Assembly (NCBI GenBank): GCA_000737985.1 | Contig: JNVT01000135.1 | Location: forward strand, 62,001 to 126,000 | DNA length: 64,000 nt | Direction of reading: 5' to 3' | Origin: Gammaproteobacteria bacterium MFB021 | Lineage (GTDB): Bacteria; Pseudomonadota; Gammaproteobacteria; Pseudomonadales; Halomonadaceae | Shown here: positions 1 to 11,386 of the stretch, one piece after another | How positions within the stretch are numbered: the stretch's first letter is position 1 | Layout: the number at the start of each line of letters is the position of its first letter | Translations under genes and position numbers: made by a program | The notes under the pieces: generated by a model | What the model was told of the DNA's origin: nothing | Databases searched by the model: none | The model's input: only the letters and a program-made list of their open reading frames with translations

Positions 1-279
1 GAACTGGCCAGCGAGATCGAAGAGAACGGTCAGGTCGTCAGCTACCAGCAGGGCACGCTGGCCGAGCTGCTGGACGTCGAGACGCTGCTGGCCAAGCTGC
101 CCGCCGCACTCAAGCAGGGCGAATCGCTGGCCCCCGACACGCTGCTATTGTGCGGCACGGTGCCGGCCATTGGCGGTATCCGGCCCAGCCCGCGCTTCTC
201 GATGACGCTCACCGACCCCGTGCTGAACCGCCGCCTGAGCCACCGCTACGCCGTCATCGAGCTCGAGGTCGCGCAATGA
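1..279 (+). CDS. DUF2848 family protein, C-terminal part
   Basis: The reading frame is open from base 1 and ends in TGA at 277-279, so only about the last 92 residues are visible. The end reads RFSMTLTDPVLNRRLSHRYAV, which resembles the C-terminus of DUF2848 proteins; these are related to the fumarylacetoacetate hydrolase fold and are often encoded next to an amidase, as here. The stop codon overlaps the start of the amidase (ATGA), implying one operon and translational coupling. The enzymatic reaction is unknown. The 5' end lies outside the window. The family assignment rests on the short tail plus context, so it is moderate. Confidence 0.6.
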   Translation, partial: ELASEIEENGQVVSYQQGTLAELLDVETLLAKLPAALKQGESLAPDTLLLCGTVPAIGGIRPSPRFSMTLTDPVLNRRLSHRYAVIELEVAQ

Positions 280-1649
280 GCTCACTCAAGCCCCCACAAG
301 GTGGCGCACAAACGTTCTGGGCGCGCCCTGCCGGCCAACGTCGGCTACGCGACTGGCAGGCCGCCATCGACGGCGGCGACTTCACCCCCGCCCAGGCGCT
401 GGAAGCACTGATCGAGCGAGCCCGGGCACGCGCCGAGGTCACCGCCACGGCCTATGTCGAATTCGATGCTGACAAGCTGGCGGACCGGTTGGCACGGGTC
501 GACCCCACTCAACCCCTGGCGGGTGCGCCAATCAGCATCAAGGATCTGTTCGACGTCCAGGGCGAGGTGACCCGAGCCGCCTCCCGCGTGCTGGGGGGCA
601 ACCCGCCCGCCAGCCACGATGCGCCGGCGGTCCAGCGGCTGCGCCGTGCCGGGGCGCTGCTGACCGGGCGTACCAACATGAGCGAGTTCGCATTCTCGGG
701 GCTCGGCCTCAATCGACACTACGGCACGCCGCCCAACCCGTTTGATAGCGAACGCATCACCGGCGGTTCGACCTCGGGTGGCGCGGCCTCGGTCGCCTTC
801 GGTCTCGCCGCTGCCACGCTGGGCAGCGATACCGGCGGTTCGCTCAGGATCCCTGCCGCATTCTGCGGCCTGACCGGCTTCAAGCCGAGCCAGGCCAGCG
901 TACCCGGTGAAGGGGCCTACCCGCTGGCACCGAGCCTCGACTGCGTGGGCCCGATCGCGACCAGCGTGGCGTGCTGCGCCAGCCTCTGGTCGATTCTGGC
1001 CGAGCGGCCGCTGCCTGCGCTGGACACGACGCCGCGACCGCTGCGGTTGGCGGTGGCCGCAGGCGGCCTGCTGAGCGAACTGGACGACGCCGTGGATGAC
1101 GGTTTCGAGGCCGCGCTCGCGGTACTCAAGGCCCAGGGGTGCCATATCGAGCGAGTGTCGTTCACCGCGATCGACGCGGCACTGGCCATCAACCAGCAGG
1201 GTGGTCTGGTGGTGCCGGAAGCGGCCGCGCTGCACCGCGAGCAGCTCGCCCGCGCCGGGGCCGACTACGACCCCTCGATCGCCGAACGCCTGAAGGGCGG
1301 CCGGGACATCAGCGCCGCCGATTACCTGCAGCGCCTGTGGCCAAGAGCAGGCTGGCAGCGACGCTTTGAACAGGAGATGGCCGGCTTCGATGCAGTGCTG
1401 CTGCCCACCGTCGCCACGCTGCCCCCGCGACGGGCCGAGCTCGAAGACGACGCCGCCTTCCAGCGCGCCAATCGGCTGGCGCTGCGCAATACCAGCGTCT
1501 TCAACTATCTCGACGCGGCCTCGATCTCGCTGCCCTACCTCGCCACCGGCGCCGAGCTCCCCATCGGCCTGATGCTATCGCGCCCCCAGGGCGACGATGA
1601 CGCCCTACTGCAACACGCCTGCGTGGTGGAAGCGATGCTGGGGAGATAG
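276..1649 (+). CDS. Amidase signature family hydrolase
   Basis: A 457-residue amidase-signature (AS) enzyme, the usual length for the family. The Ser-cisSer-Lys machinery is visible: the lysine in SIKDLFDV (about residue 88), the glycine/serine-rich GGSTSGGAAS stretch, and the nucleophile region GSDTGGSLRIPAAFCG. Such enzymes hydrolyse amides in the cytoplasm (aryl amides, allophanate, malonamate and others); the substrate cannot be read from sequence. The start at 276 is chosen because it overlaps the DUF2848 stop (ATGA), whereas the in-frame upstream ATG at 150 lies inside that gene. The DUF2848 plus amidase pairing recurs in proteobacteria and suggests a joint role in degrading an amide-containing acid, which is an inference. 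Confidence 0.88.
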   Translation: MSSLKPPQGGAQTFWARPAGQRRLRDWQAAIDGGDFTPAQALEALIERARARAEVTATAYVEFDADKLADRLARVDPTQPLAGAPISIKDLFDVQGEVTRAASRVLGGNPPASHDAPAVQRLRRAGALLTGRTNMSEFAFSGLGLNRHYGTPPNPFDSERITGGSTSGGAASVAFGLAAATLGSDTGGSLRIPAAFCGLTGFKPSQASVPGEGAYPLAPSLDCVGPIATSVACCASLWSILAERPLPALDTTPRPLRLAVAAGGLLSELDDAVDDGFEAALAVLKAQGCHIERVSFTAIDAALAINQQGGLVVPEAAALHREQLARAGADYDPSIAERLKGGRDISAADYLQRLWPRAGWQRRFEQEMAGFDAVLLPTVATLPPRRAELEDDAAFQRANRLALRNTSVFNYLDAASISLPYLATGAELPIGLMLSRPQGDDDALLQHACVVEAMLGR

Positions 1650-1787
1650 CACGAAGCTGGCTCGGTCCGGGGACTTCGATCCCACGCTCAGGCTCATGCC
1701 CTGGTCGGTCTCCATCGCAGCGGGCGCCGCTCGCTGCCCCTTACGGCGGCGCCGCCGGCGCTTGCATCGATGCTAAGATGCGGCCCC

Positions 1788-3008
1788 ATGTTTCAGAGAG
1801 TCCTCCCCGTGTCGTCAGCCCCGATCACTCGTCCCCCGCTCCCCGCCTGGCTGTGGCTCTTGGCCTTCGGCCTCGCCGCGATCAATCTGCGCGCGCCGAT
1901 CGTGGTGGTGGGGCCGGTGCTCGAACCGATCATGTCGACACTCGCCATCGGTGCCGGCACCGCCAGTCTCTTCACCACCGGGATGATTCTGTGCTTCGGG
2001 CTGCTGTCACCGCTGGCACCGGGTTTCGCCGGGCGCGTGGGGCTCGACCGTGCGATCGCCTGGGCGCTCAGCCTGATCGCCCTGGGAGGGCTGCTGCGCG
2101 GGATGGAGAGCGTGACGCTGATGCTGGCGGGCACGCTGTGCGCGGGGCTGGGTATCGCCTTCGGCAATGTGTTCATGCCGAGCCTGGTCAAGCGCGATCG
2201 CGGTGATCGCCTGGGCCGTACCATGGGGCTCTATACGGTGATGATGGGCGTGGGCGCGACGGTCAGCGCCGGCAGCGCGGTCCCGCTGATGCGCGCCTCG
2301 GGCAGCTGGTCGACCCCGATCTGGCTGTGGGCCGGTTTCGGCGTGCTCTCGGCACTGCTGTGGTGGCGCCTGGCACTGCGCCTGCCCGCGGGCGACGGCG
2401 CTGCCGCCAAGCGCCCGCCGATGTCACGTCTGTTCCGCAGCCCGGTGGCATGGACGCTGACGCTGTTCATGGGCGCCCAGTCGCTCGGCTTCTATACCCT
2501 GCAGACCTGGGTGCCGGCGGTGGCGATCCAGGCCGGCGTGCCCGAGGCCACCGCCGGGCTGATGCTGTCGATGATCAACCTCACCAGCATCCCCGCCAGC
2601 TACTTCATTGCCCGCCTCGCCTCGCGCCTGACCCACCACAGTCTGCTGGTGCTCGGCCTGTGTGCGCTGATCGCCGTCGCCCTGCTGGGGCTGATGCTGG
2701 CCCCCACCGCGGCGCCGATCGGCTGGGCACTGCTGCTCGGCGCCGGCCAGGGCGGCTGCTTCAGTTTCGCGTTGACCATGATCGTGCTGCGCACGCGTCA
2801 GCCGCAGCACGCTGCCATGCTCTCCGGCATGTCGCAGAGCCTGGGCTATCTGCTGGCGGCCTGCGGTCCGCTGCTGTTCGGCGCTCTGCACGGTTTGAGC
2901 GGCGACTGGCAGCTCTCGCTGGGGTTTTTGCTACTGCTGCTGGCCGGCCAGAGCGTGGCCGGGATGCTATTAGGGCGGCCGCGGATGGTCAGGCTCGGTG
3001 ACGATTAG
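1788..3008 (+). CDS. MFS transporter, CynX/NimT family
   Basis: About 406 residues with twelve hydrophobic segments typical of the major facilitator superfamily. The N-terminus (AWLWLLAFGLAAINLRAPI, VVVGPVLEPI) matches the CynX/NimT subfamily: the LRAPI motif in TM1 is characteristic of cyanate/2-nitroimidazole-type exporters. It acts in the inner membrane, and the substrate is unknown. ATG at 1788 is taken as the start; GTG at 1809 is also possible, because an AGAG element lies just upstream of it. It is monocistronic: a repeat element starts directly after the stop codon. The 138 bp between the amidase and this gene hold nothing recognisable. Confidence 0.82.
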   Translation: MFQRVLPVSSAPITRPPLPAWLWLLAFGLAAINLRAPIVVVGPVLEPIMSTLAIGAGTASLFTTGMILCFGLLSPLAPGFAGRVGLDRAIAWALSLIALGGLLRGMESVTLMLAGTLCAGLGIAFGNVFMPSLVKRDRGDRLGRTMGLYTVMMGVGATVSAGSAVPLMRASGSWSTPIWLWAGFGVLSALLWWRLALRLPAGDGAAAKRPPMSRLFRSPVAWTLTLFMGAQSLGFYTLQTWVPAVAIQAGVPEATAGLMLSMINLTSIPASYFIARLASRLTHHSLLVLGLCALIAVALLGLMLAPTAAPIGWALLLGAGQGGCFSFALTMIVLRTRQPQHAAMLSGMSQSLGYLLAACGPLLFGALHGLSGDWQLSLGFLLLLLAGQSVAGMLLGRPRMVRLGDD

Positions 3009-3155
3009 CGCAGGTCTGAAAAGTACTGCGCGCCGAAGGCGGCTATGGTCGAAGTCTTACACGATGTGACGGCGATGGCTGATACCCAGCCGTCGTACCA
3101 ACGGGCACACTACGCTTTGTCCGAAAACTACCGCGCTGCGACTTTTCAGACAGCG
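3009..3155. repeat. Palindromic intergenic repeat, type 1
   Basis: About 147 bp between the MFS gene and nfeD. The outer arms carry TCTGAAAAGT at 3015-3024 and its exact reverse complement at 3141-3150, each flanked by GCGC-rich sequence that also pairs (GCGC...GCGCG on both sides). A smaller nested hairpin centred near 3085 (GGCTG...CAGCC) lies in the middle. The whole block can fold into one long imperfect hairpin. There is no coding potential. Such elements resemble REP/MITE-like repeats or could act as a terminator for the MFS gene. A single TCTGAAAAGT half-arm also occurs at 7592-7601. Confidence 0.6.
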
Positions 3156-3198
3156 CCCCGGCGCCCCTCTTTCTTGTGATCCGATCGGTGGAGACACG

Positions 3199-3663
3199 AT
3201 GGACTGGAACATGGCCTATGTCTGGCTGGTGGCGGCCCTGCTGCTGGGGCTGGCCGAACTGCTCTCCGGCGCGATGGTGCTGCTGGCGCTGGCGCTGGCG
3301 ACCCTGGTCGCGGTGCTGCTGGCCGCGCTAGGCGCCTCGCTCACCTGGCAGCTCTTGGGGCTGGGTCTGGCCGCCGGGGTGATGCTGCCGCTGGTGATCA
3401 AGGTGATCCGCCCCCGTTTCTCGCCTCGCGGGGTGGCCTACGGCACCACCGGCACCGGCACCGAACGCGGCCAGCGCTACCGCACGCTGAAGCGCGATTT
3501 CGATGGCGCCAGCGGCATCGAGATCAACGGCGACTTCTATCGGCTGCGCGTCGCCGACAGCGACACGACCGAGCTGCCCGCCAACAGCGAGGTCATCTTC
3601 CAGCGTTTCGAGGGCACCCTGGCCATCGTCACGCTCCCCCATCATACGGAGTCATCATCATGA
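3199..3663 (+). CDS. nfeD: NfeD-like membrane protein
   Basis: A 154-residue short NfeD protein. The first ~75 residues form two or three membrane helices (YVWLVAALLLGLAELL, then ALALATLVAVLLAALG, then LLGLGLAAGVMLPLVI), followed by a soluble beta-rich OB-fold domain (about 80-150, GTERGQRYRTLKRDF...). NfeD proteins partner with SPFH/stomatin-type scaffold proteins, and the next gene is one, overlapping by ATGA at 3660-3663. The start has a GGTGGAGA ribosome-binding site. The pair is thought to work in membrane protein quality control or microdomain organisation. Confidence 0.9.
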   Translation: MDWNMAYVWLVAALLLGLAELLSGAMVLLALALATLVAVLLAALGASLTWQLLGLGLAAGVMLPLVIKVIRPRFSPRGVAYGTTGTGTERGQRYRTLKRDFDGASGIEINGDFYRLRVADSDTTELPANSEVIFQRFEGTLAIVTLPHHTESSS

Positions 3664-4694
3664 ATTTCATCGGGCCCGGGCTGCTGATCAGCCTGATCAT
3701 CGTCGCGCTGGGCGTGATCCTCATCATCAAGGGGCTGGTCATCGTGCGCCAGTCCGAGGTGATGGTGGTCGAGCGTCTCGGCTCCTTCAACCGGCTGCTG
3801 GAGAGCGGGATCAACGTGATCATTCCGTTCATCGAGCAGCCGCGGGCGATCAGCATGATCCGCTATCGCAAGCAGGGCGAAGAGTACTACCCGATCTCCA
3901 CCGAGGAGGTGCGCATCGACCGCCGCGAGACGGTGATGGACTTCCCCGGCCAGCCGGTGGTGACCACCGACAACGTCACCGTCACCATCAACGGCGCGCT
4001 CTACTACCAGATCATCGACCCCAAGCGCGCGGTCTACGAGGTCGCCAACATGAGCCAGGCGGTCGAGGTGCTGGCCAAGACCACGCTGCGCTCGGTGGTG
4101 GGTAAGATGGAGCTGGACAAGCTGTTCGAGTCTCGCGCCGAGGTCAACAACGCCATCCAGGCGGACATGGAGACGCCGGCCTCCAAGTGGGGGGTCAAGA
4201 TCACCCGCGTCGAGGTCCAGGACATCGCCATGCCCGAAGAGGTGGAGAGCGCCATGCGCCTGCAGATGGCCGCCGAGCGTAAACGCCGCGCCACGGTGAC
4301 CGAAGCCGAGGGCGAGAAGTCCGCCGCCATCGCCATGGCCCAGGGTCAGCGCGAGTCGGCGATTCTCAACGCCGAGGGCGACAAGCAGTCGGCGATCCTG
4401 CGCGCCCAAGGCGAGCAGGAGTCGATCAAGCTGGTGCTCAACGCCATCGGCGAGAGCGACGAGAACAAGCGCACCGTGGTGGGCTACCTGCTCGGCCAGA
4501 GCTACATCAAGGCGCTGCCGAACATGGCCAAGGCGGGCGAGCGGGTCTTCGTGCCCTACGAGTCCTCTGCCCTGCTGGGCTCGATGGGCATGTTCCGCGA
4601 GATGGCCGGCTCACCGGAAGATACGGTCGCCAAGCACCTGCGCGACAACAACCTGCAGCGCGGCATGGTCGGCGGCGCCGCCAGCCAGAGCTGA
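3660..4694 (+). CDS. qmcA: SPFH/stomatin-like membrane protein (QmcA type)
   Basis: A 344-residue protein with one N-terminal membrane anchor (LLISLIIVALGVILIIKGL, residues ~7-27), then an SPFH/Band-7 domain (QSEVMVVERLGSFNRLLE... to about 200), and a heptad-rich helical region with EAEGEKSAAIAMAQGQRES repeats (~210-270). This is the layout of E. coli QmcA and human stomatin-like protein 2, which form large ring-shaped oligomers at the inner membrane and associate with FtsH-type proteolysis. It is translationally coupled to nfeD and followed by a strong hairpin shared with the convergent astB. Confidence 0.92.
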   Translation: MNFIGPGLLISLIIVALGVILIIKGLVIVRQSEVMVVERLGSFNRLLESGINVIIPFIEQPRAISMIRYRKQGEEYYPISTEEVRIDRRETVMDFPGQPVVTTDNVTVTINGALYYQIIDPKRAVYEVANMSQAVEVLAKTTLRSVVGKMELDKLFESRAEVNNAIQADMETPASKWGVKITRVEVQDIAMPEEVESAMRLQMAAERKRRATVTEAEGEKSAAIAMAQGQRESAILNAEGDKQSAILRAQGEQESIKLVLNAIGESDENKRTVVGYLLGQSYIKALPNMAKAGERVFVPYESSALLGSMGMFREMAGSPEDTVAKHLRDNNLQRGMVGGAASQS

Positions 4695-4702
4695 GCGTCG
4701 AA

Positions 4703-4726
4703 TGGCCCGGGCGGGCGCCCGGGCCA
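4703..4726. terminator. Bidirectional hairpin between qmcA and astB
   Basis: A perfect 10-bp stem (TGGCCCGGGC paired with GCCCGGGCCA) with a 4-base loop lies between two convergent stop codons at 4694 and 4743. There is no long T run on either strand, so it may be a GC-rich intrinsic terminator of limited strength or a 3'-end stabiliser. Confidence 0.65.
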
Positions 4727-4742
4727 CCTGAACCCGCCCCTC

Positions 4743-6107
4743 TCAGCCGAGCTGGAACGGATAGACGTTGCCGATACCCAGCAGGCGGGTGAGTTCGTCC
4801 AGCGCTGCCAATGTCTCCTCGGCGAGCTGCGGGTCGGCCAGATCGTCGGGCGTCAGCCGGTCACGGTAGTGACGCTCGACCCACGCCACCAGCTCGGCGT
4901 GCAGTCGCTCATCGAGCAGCACGCGCCCGCCCAGGGCGCCGCGCTCCTGCGCCGAGAGTGCCACGCGCAGGCGCAGGCAGGCCGGCCCGCCGCCGTTACG
5001 CATGCTCTGCTTGACGTCCTTGACCAGAATCTCGCCGATCGGGTTGTGCCCGGCCAGCAGCAGATCCTGGATCGCCCGCCACACCGTCTCGTTCTCCTGG
5101 CACTCGCCCGGCACCACCAGCGTCATGTCGCCACCGGGGTTGGTGAGCAGCTGCGAGTTGAACAGATAGGTCGAGACCGCCTCCTCCAGGCTGATCGCCT
5201 CGCTGGGGACGCGCACCGGGATCAGCGGCGTGGCCATCCGGCTGCGCAGCGCCTCCAGGGTCTGCTCCTCGTCGAGGAACGCCATCTCGTGGTAGAGCAG
5301 CACCGGGCCGTTGCCCACTGCGATCACGTCGTTGTGGAACACCCCGGCATCGATCGCCTCGGGATGCTGCTGGGCGAACACCGTCTGCGCCTCAGCCAGG
5401 CCGTGCTGACGCGCCACCGCCTGGCTGGCCTCCAGCGTCTGACGCGCGGGGTAACGCTGCGGGCCGCGCTCACCGCCGAAGGCCTGGCGCCCATAAACGT
5501 AGAGATGCACCCCGGCCTCGCCGTGGTCGCCGCAGAGTCGGGTGTGGTTGGCCGCGCCCTCGTCGGAGAACGCCGGGGTCGCCGGCAGCGCCGAATGATG
5601 GGCAAAGTGCGCCGGATCGCGGAAGATCGCCGCCAGCACGCGGGCGGTAGTCTCCGGCTCCAGATAGCGGTGAAAGCTCGACTGCAGGTTGGCCGGGGTG
5701 AAGTGCACGCGGCCATCCGCGACGTCGCGGCTGGGGGTCACCGTGGCGGCATTGGCGGTCCACATGCTCGACGCCGAACACACCGCGCGCAGCAGCTGCG
5801 GCGCCTCACGGGCGGCTCGGGTCAGCACCTCGGCATTGCTGCCGGTAAAGCCCAGCGCGCGCAGCGCACCGAGATCGGGGCGCTGCTGCGGCGGCAGCAC
5901 GCCCTGGGCGTAGCCGGCATCCATCAGCGACTTCATCTTGGCCAGCCCCTGCAGCGCCGCCTCGCGCGGATTGGAGGCGAGCCCGCCGTGGCGCATCGAG
6001 GCCACGTTGCCGTGGGCCAGGCCGGCGTAGTTGTGGGTCGGCCCGACCAGGCCGTCGAAATTGACCTCGCGCACATCGCTCATCGCGCCGCTCGTCACGT
6101 CGCTCAT
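4743..6107 (-). CDS. astB: N-succinylarginine dihydrolase
   Basis: 454 residues. It hydrolyses N2-succinylarginine to succinylornithine, two NH3 and CO2, the second step of the arginine succinyltransferase (AST) pathway in the cytoplasm. The N-terminal [21 protein letters not shown] is the family signature. The catalytic Cys sits in [14 protein letters not shown] and the His in [11 protein letters not shown], both as in E. coli AstB. The start at 6107 overlaps the astD stop (ATGA); a second in-frame ATG at 6083 (MSDVREVNF) gives a length closer to other AstB proteins and is an alternative. It is the last gene of the astC-aruF-astA-astD-astB operon; no astE follows. Confidence 0.95.
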   Translation of the reverse strand: MSDVTSGAMSDVREVNFDGLVGPTHNYAGLAHGNVASMRHGGLASNPREAALQGLAKMKSLMDAGYAQGVLPPQQRPDLGALRALGFTGSNAEVLTRAAREAPQLLRAVCSASSMWTANAATVTPSRDVADGRVHFTPANLQSSFHRYLEPETTARVLAAIFRDPAHFAHHSALPATPAFSDEGAANHTRLCGDHGEAGVHLYVYGRQAFGGERGPQRYPARQTLEASQAVARQHGLAEAQTVFAQQHPEAIDAGVFHNDVIAVGNGPVLLYHEMAFLDEEQTLEALRSRMATPLIPVRVPSEAISLEEAVSTYLFNSQLLTNPGGDMTLVVPGECQENETVWRAIQDLLLAGHNPIGEILVKDVKQSMRNGGGPACLRLRVALSAQERGALGGRVLLDERLHAELVAWVERHYRDRLTPDDLADPQLAEETLAALDELTRLLGIGNVYPFQLG

Positions 6108-7573
6108 AACGTGACCCCGGGCGGCAGTTCGCCGGGCAGCGTCAGGGTGTCGGACTCCATCGAGGCGACGGGATAGGCGCAGTAGTCGGCGGCATAGTAG
6201 GCGCTGGGGCGGTGGTTGCCGCTGTCGCCGATACCGCCGAAGGGCGCATCGCCTGAGGCGCCGGTGGTCTGGCGGTTCCAGTTGACGATGCCGGCACGGA
6301 TGCGCAGCAGGAAATCGTCCCACTCCGGCTGGTCGCCGCCGATCAGCCCGGCGGAGAGGCCGTAGCGGGTGTCGTTGGCCAGCTCGATGGCATGATCCCA
6401 GTCACGATAGCGGTAGACCTTGAGCAGCGGGCCGAAGTGCTCCTCGTCGGGCACCTCGCAGCCGGTGACATCCACCAGCCCCGGCGAGAGCAGGCTGGTA
6501 CCCGCCTCGAGCGAGGCCATGCGTACGATCACCCGGCCACCGCGCGCTTCGAGATCGGCCTGGGCCGCGAGCAGCCCCTCGGCCGCCGCCGGGCTGACAA
6601 GCCCTGCGTAGAACGGCGCAGGCTCGCTGAATGGTGCCGCCACGCGCAGTTTCTGCATCGCTTCGGCCAGCCGCGCGATCAACTGATCGCCGCTCTCGCC
6701 CTCGGGCACGATCAGGCGACGGGCACAGGTGCAGCGCTGGCCGCCGGAGAGAAACGCCGACTGCAGAATGGTCAGCACCACCGCGTCGGGGTCGCGTACG
6801 TCGCGCACCACCAGCGGGTTGTTGCCCCCCAGTTCGAGCGCCAGGATCTTGCCGATCTGGCCACCGAACTGGCGATGCAGCAGGCCGCCGATCTTGGCAC
6901 TGCCGGTGAACAGCAATCCATCGATATCGCTGTGGCCAGCCAGCGCCTGGCCCACCTCGGCCGCCCCCTGGACGAGATTGATCACGCCGGCGGGCAGGCC
7001 GGCTGCGACCCAGCACTGCAGGGTCAGGTCGGCGGTCAGCGGGGTCTGCTCGCTGGGCTTGAACACCACGCAGTTGCCCGCCAGCAGCGCCGGCACCATA
7101 TGCCCGTTGGGCAGGTGGCCGGGGAAGTTGTAGGGGCCGAACACCGCCAGCACGCCGTGGGGGCGGTGGCGCAGCACCGCACGGGTGCCGTTGGCGTCGC
7201 GGGCGCGCTCACCGGTACGCTCGTGATAGGCGTTCACCGAGATGGCGATCTTGCCGATCATCGCGCCGACTTCGGTGCGCGCCTCCCACAGCGGCTTGCC
7301 GGTCTCGCGGGCGATGCTCTCGGCCAGCGGCTCGCGATTGGCCTCGAGCTGGTCGCGGAAGCGCTCGACCACCGCCTGGCGCTCGGCCAGCGGGCGCCGG
7401 GCCCAGTCGGCAAAGGCACGCCGCGCCGCACTCACCGCCGCGCCGACCTGCTCCGCGGAGGCGGCATTGGCTTGCCATAGACGCGTGCCGGCGACCGGGT
7501 CGTGCTTGGTGAAGGCAGCCGCAGCGCCCGCTTGCCACTGGCCGTCGATCAGCAGTTGTTGTGTGGCGTCCAT
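6104..7573 (-). CDS. astD: N-succinylglutamate 5-semialdehyde dehydrogenase
   Basis: 489 residues, aldehyde dehydrogenase superfamily, AstD subfamily. It oxidises succinylglutamate semialdehyde to succinylglutamate with NAD+, step four of the AST pathway. The catalytic Cys lies in [12 protein letters not shown] and the general-base Glu in [11 protein letters not shown]. The N-terminal [11 protein letters not shown] is typical of AstD. GGAGGGAACC just upstream of the ATG is a good ribosome-binding site. The gap to astA (85 bp, 7574-7658) is the only sizeable one in the operon; it is GC-rich and contains one TCTGAAAAGT half-repeat. Confidence 0.96.
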   Translation of the reverse strand: MDATQQLLIDGQWQAGAAAAFTKHDPVAGTRLWQANAASAEQVGAAVSAARRAFADWARRPLAERQAVVERFRDQLEANREPLAESIARETGKPLWEARTEVGAMIGKIAISVNAYHERTGERARDANGTRAVLRHRPHGVLAVFGPYNFPGHLPNGHMVPALLAGNCVVFKPSEQTPLTADLTLQCWVAAGLPAGVINLVQGAAEVGQALAGHSDIDGLLFTGSAKIGGLLHRQFGGQIGKILALELGGNNPLVVRDVRDPDAVVLTILQSAFLSGGQRCTCARRLIVPEGESGDQLIARLAEAMQKLRVAAPFSEPAPFYAGLVSPAAAEGLLAAQADLEARGGRVIVRMASLEAGTSLLSPGLVDVTGCEVPDEEHFGPLLKVYRYRDWDHAIELANDTRYGLSAGLIGGDQPEWDDFLLRIRAGIVNWNRQTTGASGDAPFGGIGDSGNHRPSAYYAADYCAYPVASMESDTLTLPGELPPGVTL

Positions 7574-7658
7574 GGTTCCCTCCGGTTGGATTCTGAAAAG
7601 TCGGCTCGCTGCGGCGCGCCGGCCGGATGCGGCCGCCGCGACGTCGCTCTGGTGCCGT

Positions 7659-8678
7659 TCAGGTTTGAAGCAGGCGCAGGGCGTCGCCGCTGGTCACATC
7701 GAGGCGCTGCGCTTCCGCCTCGCTCAGGTGGACCACGCCGTCGGCGTCGGGGCCACGGCCGATGAAGCTGCAGCGGAAGTCCGCCATGCCGGTGGTCGCC
7801 GCCAGCCAGCTGGGGCGCTCGGCGTAGTCGAGCTCGCCGCCACTGACCTCGACCAGCGCCCGCTGCGAGTGGCGAATGGCCCCGACGTCATCGATATAGG
7901 CCTCCACCGTGGGGCCGCCATCGAAGATGTCGATATAGCCTTCCCAGCGCAGCCCCTCTTTCTTGAGCATCTCCAGCGCCGGGCGGGTCTGCTCATGGAC
8001 CTGGCCGATGCACGCCCGCGCCGCCTCGGGCAGAAACGGCGTGTAGATCGGGTACTTGGGCATCAGTTCGCCGATGAAGCTCTTCTGACCCAGCCCGGTG
8101 AGCTGATCCGCCTGCTTGAACTCCATGGGGAAGAAGTGGCTGCCCAGACACTGCCAGAACGGGCTGATGCCATCGGCATCGATCACCCCGCGCATCTCGG
8201 CGAGCACCTTGTCAGGGAAGCCGTCGCGGAACTCCGCCATGAACAGCCAGCGCGCCTTGGAGAGCAGCGTACCGTTGCGGTCGCGGCGGTAGGCCGGGCG
8301 CAGGAACAGCGAGGCGACCTCGGCATCGCCGGTGTGATCGGAGCTCAGGAACAGCGTGTCGATGGTGCGATGCAGATCGAGCTGGACCGAGGAGTGGGCG
8401 AGCTTGCCTACCCGGTAGTGATAGAAGGGCGCCTCGCGCCCGACTTCCGCCTCGATGGCGCAGCAGCCGGCCAGCTCGCCGCTCTGCTCGTCTTCGAGCA
8501 CGAAGAAGTAGAGCCGCTCGCAGGCGGGTACACGGCCCTCGAAGGCCGCCACCGCCTTGTCGATCTTGGCGACGAGGAAGTCGTGGTCGTTGGGCAGCGA
8601 GGTGAAGCCCACCCCGGTCTCCTGGGCCAGCGACTTGAGCTCGTCGATATCGTGATGGCTGATGGGTCTCAGACGCAT
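7659..8678 (-). CDS. astA: Arginine N-succinyltransferase (AstA/AruG)
   Basis: 339 residues, a GNAT-like fold. It transfers succinyl from succinyl-CoA to the alpha-amino group of arginine, the entry step of the AST pathway. The body matches AstA closely: [47 protein letters not shown] and [14 protein letters not shown]. The ATG overlaps the stop of the upstream subunit gene by one base (TAATG), suggesting coupled synthesis. In Pseudomonas the enzyme is an AruF/AruG heteromer, and the neighbouring gene supplies the partner subunit. Confidence 0.95.
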   Translation of the reverse strand: MRLRPISHHDIDELKSLAQETGVGFTSLPNDHDFLVAKIDKAVAAFEGRVPACERLYFFVLEDEQSGELAGCCAIEAEVGREAPFYHYRVGKLAHSSVQLDLHRTIDTLFLSSDHTGDAEVASLFLRPAYRRDRNGTLLSKARWLFMAEFRDGFPDKVLAEMRGVIDADGISPFWQCLGSHFFPMEFKQADQLTGLGQKSFIGELMPKYPIYTPFLPEAARACIGQVHEQTRPALEMLKKEGLRWEGYIDIFDGGPTVEAYIDDVGAIRHSQRALVEVSGGELDYAERPSWLAATTGMADFRCSFIGRGPDADGVVHLSEAEAQRLDVTSGDALRLLQT

Positions 8679-9796
8679 TACAGGTCTCCCTCGTCCAATG
8701 CATCCTCGACGTCCGGCAGCGCCAGCGGCGCGACCAGGACCGCCCGCCCCTCCTCCACGCCGAGCAGCTCGGCCTGGGCCTCGGAGAGCAGCAACTGCCC
8801 GGTCGGCGTCAGCGCGTAGCGGGCCACGGTGCAGCGAAAATCGGCCAGACGCTGGTTGGCCACCATCGCCGGCTCGGCGTCCGGCAGCGAAGCCGCCGGG
8901 CGAATGCGTACCGGATGCCAGCCGCAGTGATTGAGCGTGCGCAGACGCGCGCGCTCGCCGCGCAGAACCGGCCCGGCATCGAAGATATCCACATGGCGCG
9001 AGCGCACGAAGCCCTCTGCCAGCATCTCGCCCAGCGCCGGCTCATGGGCGGGATGCTCACGCCCGATCGCCGAGCGCGCCTGGGGCGTGAGCAGCGGCAG
9101 GTAGAGCGGGAACTGCGGCATCACCTCGGCGATGAAGCTCTTCGAGCGCACCCCGGCGAGCTGATTGATCTCGTGGTAGCCGTGATTGAAGAAGTGGCGC
9201 CCGACGCTGTCCCAGAACGGCGACGCCCCGCTCTCGTCGAGATAACCGGGAAAGGCCACCCCCAGGGTGTCGGCGAAGCGCTCCGGATACTGGGCGATGA
9301 ACATCAGCCGCGCGCGCCGCAGCAGCGAGGCGGCGCTGGTGCCGCGATAGCGCGCATCCAGCGACAGCGCGCACAGCAGAGACACCTCGGACATCTCGTG
9401 GGAGAGCGACAGCGTCTGCACTTCATGGCGCAGATTGAGCTGCTGCGAGGCGTGGATCAGCGTCTCCTGACGGTAGGTGTAGTAGACGTCCTGAGCCCCG
9501 GCCTGGGCGCGAATGGTCGCGGTCCCCACGATCTCGCCGATCTCGCGGTCCTCGAGCACGAAGGTGTAGCTCTCGTCGCCGGGGAAATCGACGTTGTGGG
9601 AGAGCGCACGGCAGGAGCGCGCGATGCGCTCCTCGAGGCGGTCACGATGTGCCGGCAGGTTGGTCAGCCGCGGCGTGGCAGTGCTGGCCAGACGCTCGAT
9701 GGCGCCGAGATCGGACGCCTGGGCCGGACGCACCAGCAGCTGGCCGGCCTCCCGCGCGGTCTCGCCGGCGCGGGTCGCGGGGTCGATGCCACGCAT
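8678..9796 (-). CDS. aruF: Arginine/ornithine N-succinyltransferase second subunit (AruF-like)
   Basis: About 372 residues, homologous to the product of the next gene but divergent (e.g. GYLDESGASPFWDSVGRHFFN, SRHVDIFDAGPVL), which is the relationship of AruF to AruG in Pseudomonas aeruginosa. AruF is the alpha subunit of the succinyltransferase and broadens use to ornithine. The start is uncertain: ATG at 9796 lies ten bases after the astC stop, while GTG at 9814 overlaps astC by eight bases; neither has a strong Shine-Dalgarno sequence. Gene order astC-aruF-astA-astD-astB equals aruCFGDB of Pseudomonas. Confidence 0.88.
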   Translation of the reverse strand: MRGIDPATRAGETAREAGQLLVRPAQASDLGAIERLASTATPRLTNLPAHRDRLEERIARSCRALSHNVDFPGDESYTFVLEDREIGEIVGTATIRAQAGAQDVYYTYRQETLIHASQQLNLRHEVQTLSLSHEMSEVSLLCALSLDARYRGTSAASLLRRARLMFIAQYPERFADTLGVAFPGYLDESGASPFWDSVGRHFFNHGYHEINQLAGVRSKSFIAEVMPQFPLYLPLLTPQARSAIGREHPAHEPALGEMLAEGFVRSRHVDIFDAGPVLRGERARLRTLNHCGWHPVRIRPAASLPDAEPAMVANQRLADFRCTVARYALTPTGQLLLSEAQAELLGVEEGRAVLVAPLALPDVEDALDEGDL

Positions 9797-9806
9797 GCCG
9801 GTCGAC

Positions 9807-11386
<1,580 letters not shown>

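Noticed and set aside
4873-6176. Long plus-strand open frame of about 435 codons opposite astB
   Set aside because: Shadow frame in GC-rich DNA; astB on the other strand has full family conservation including the active site.
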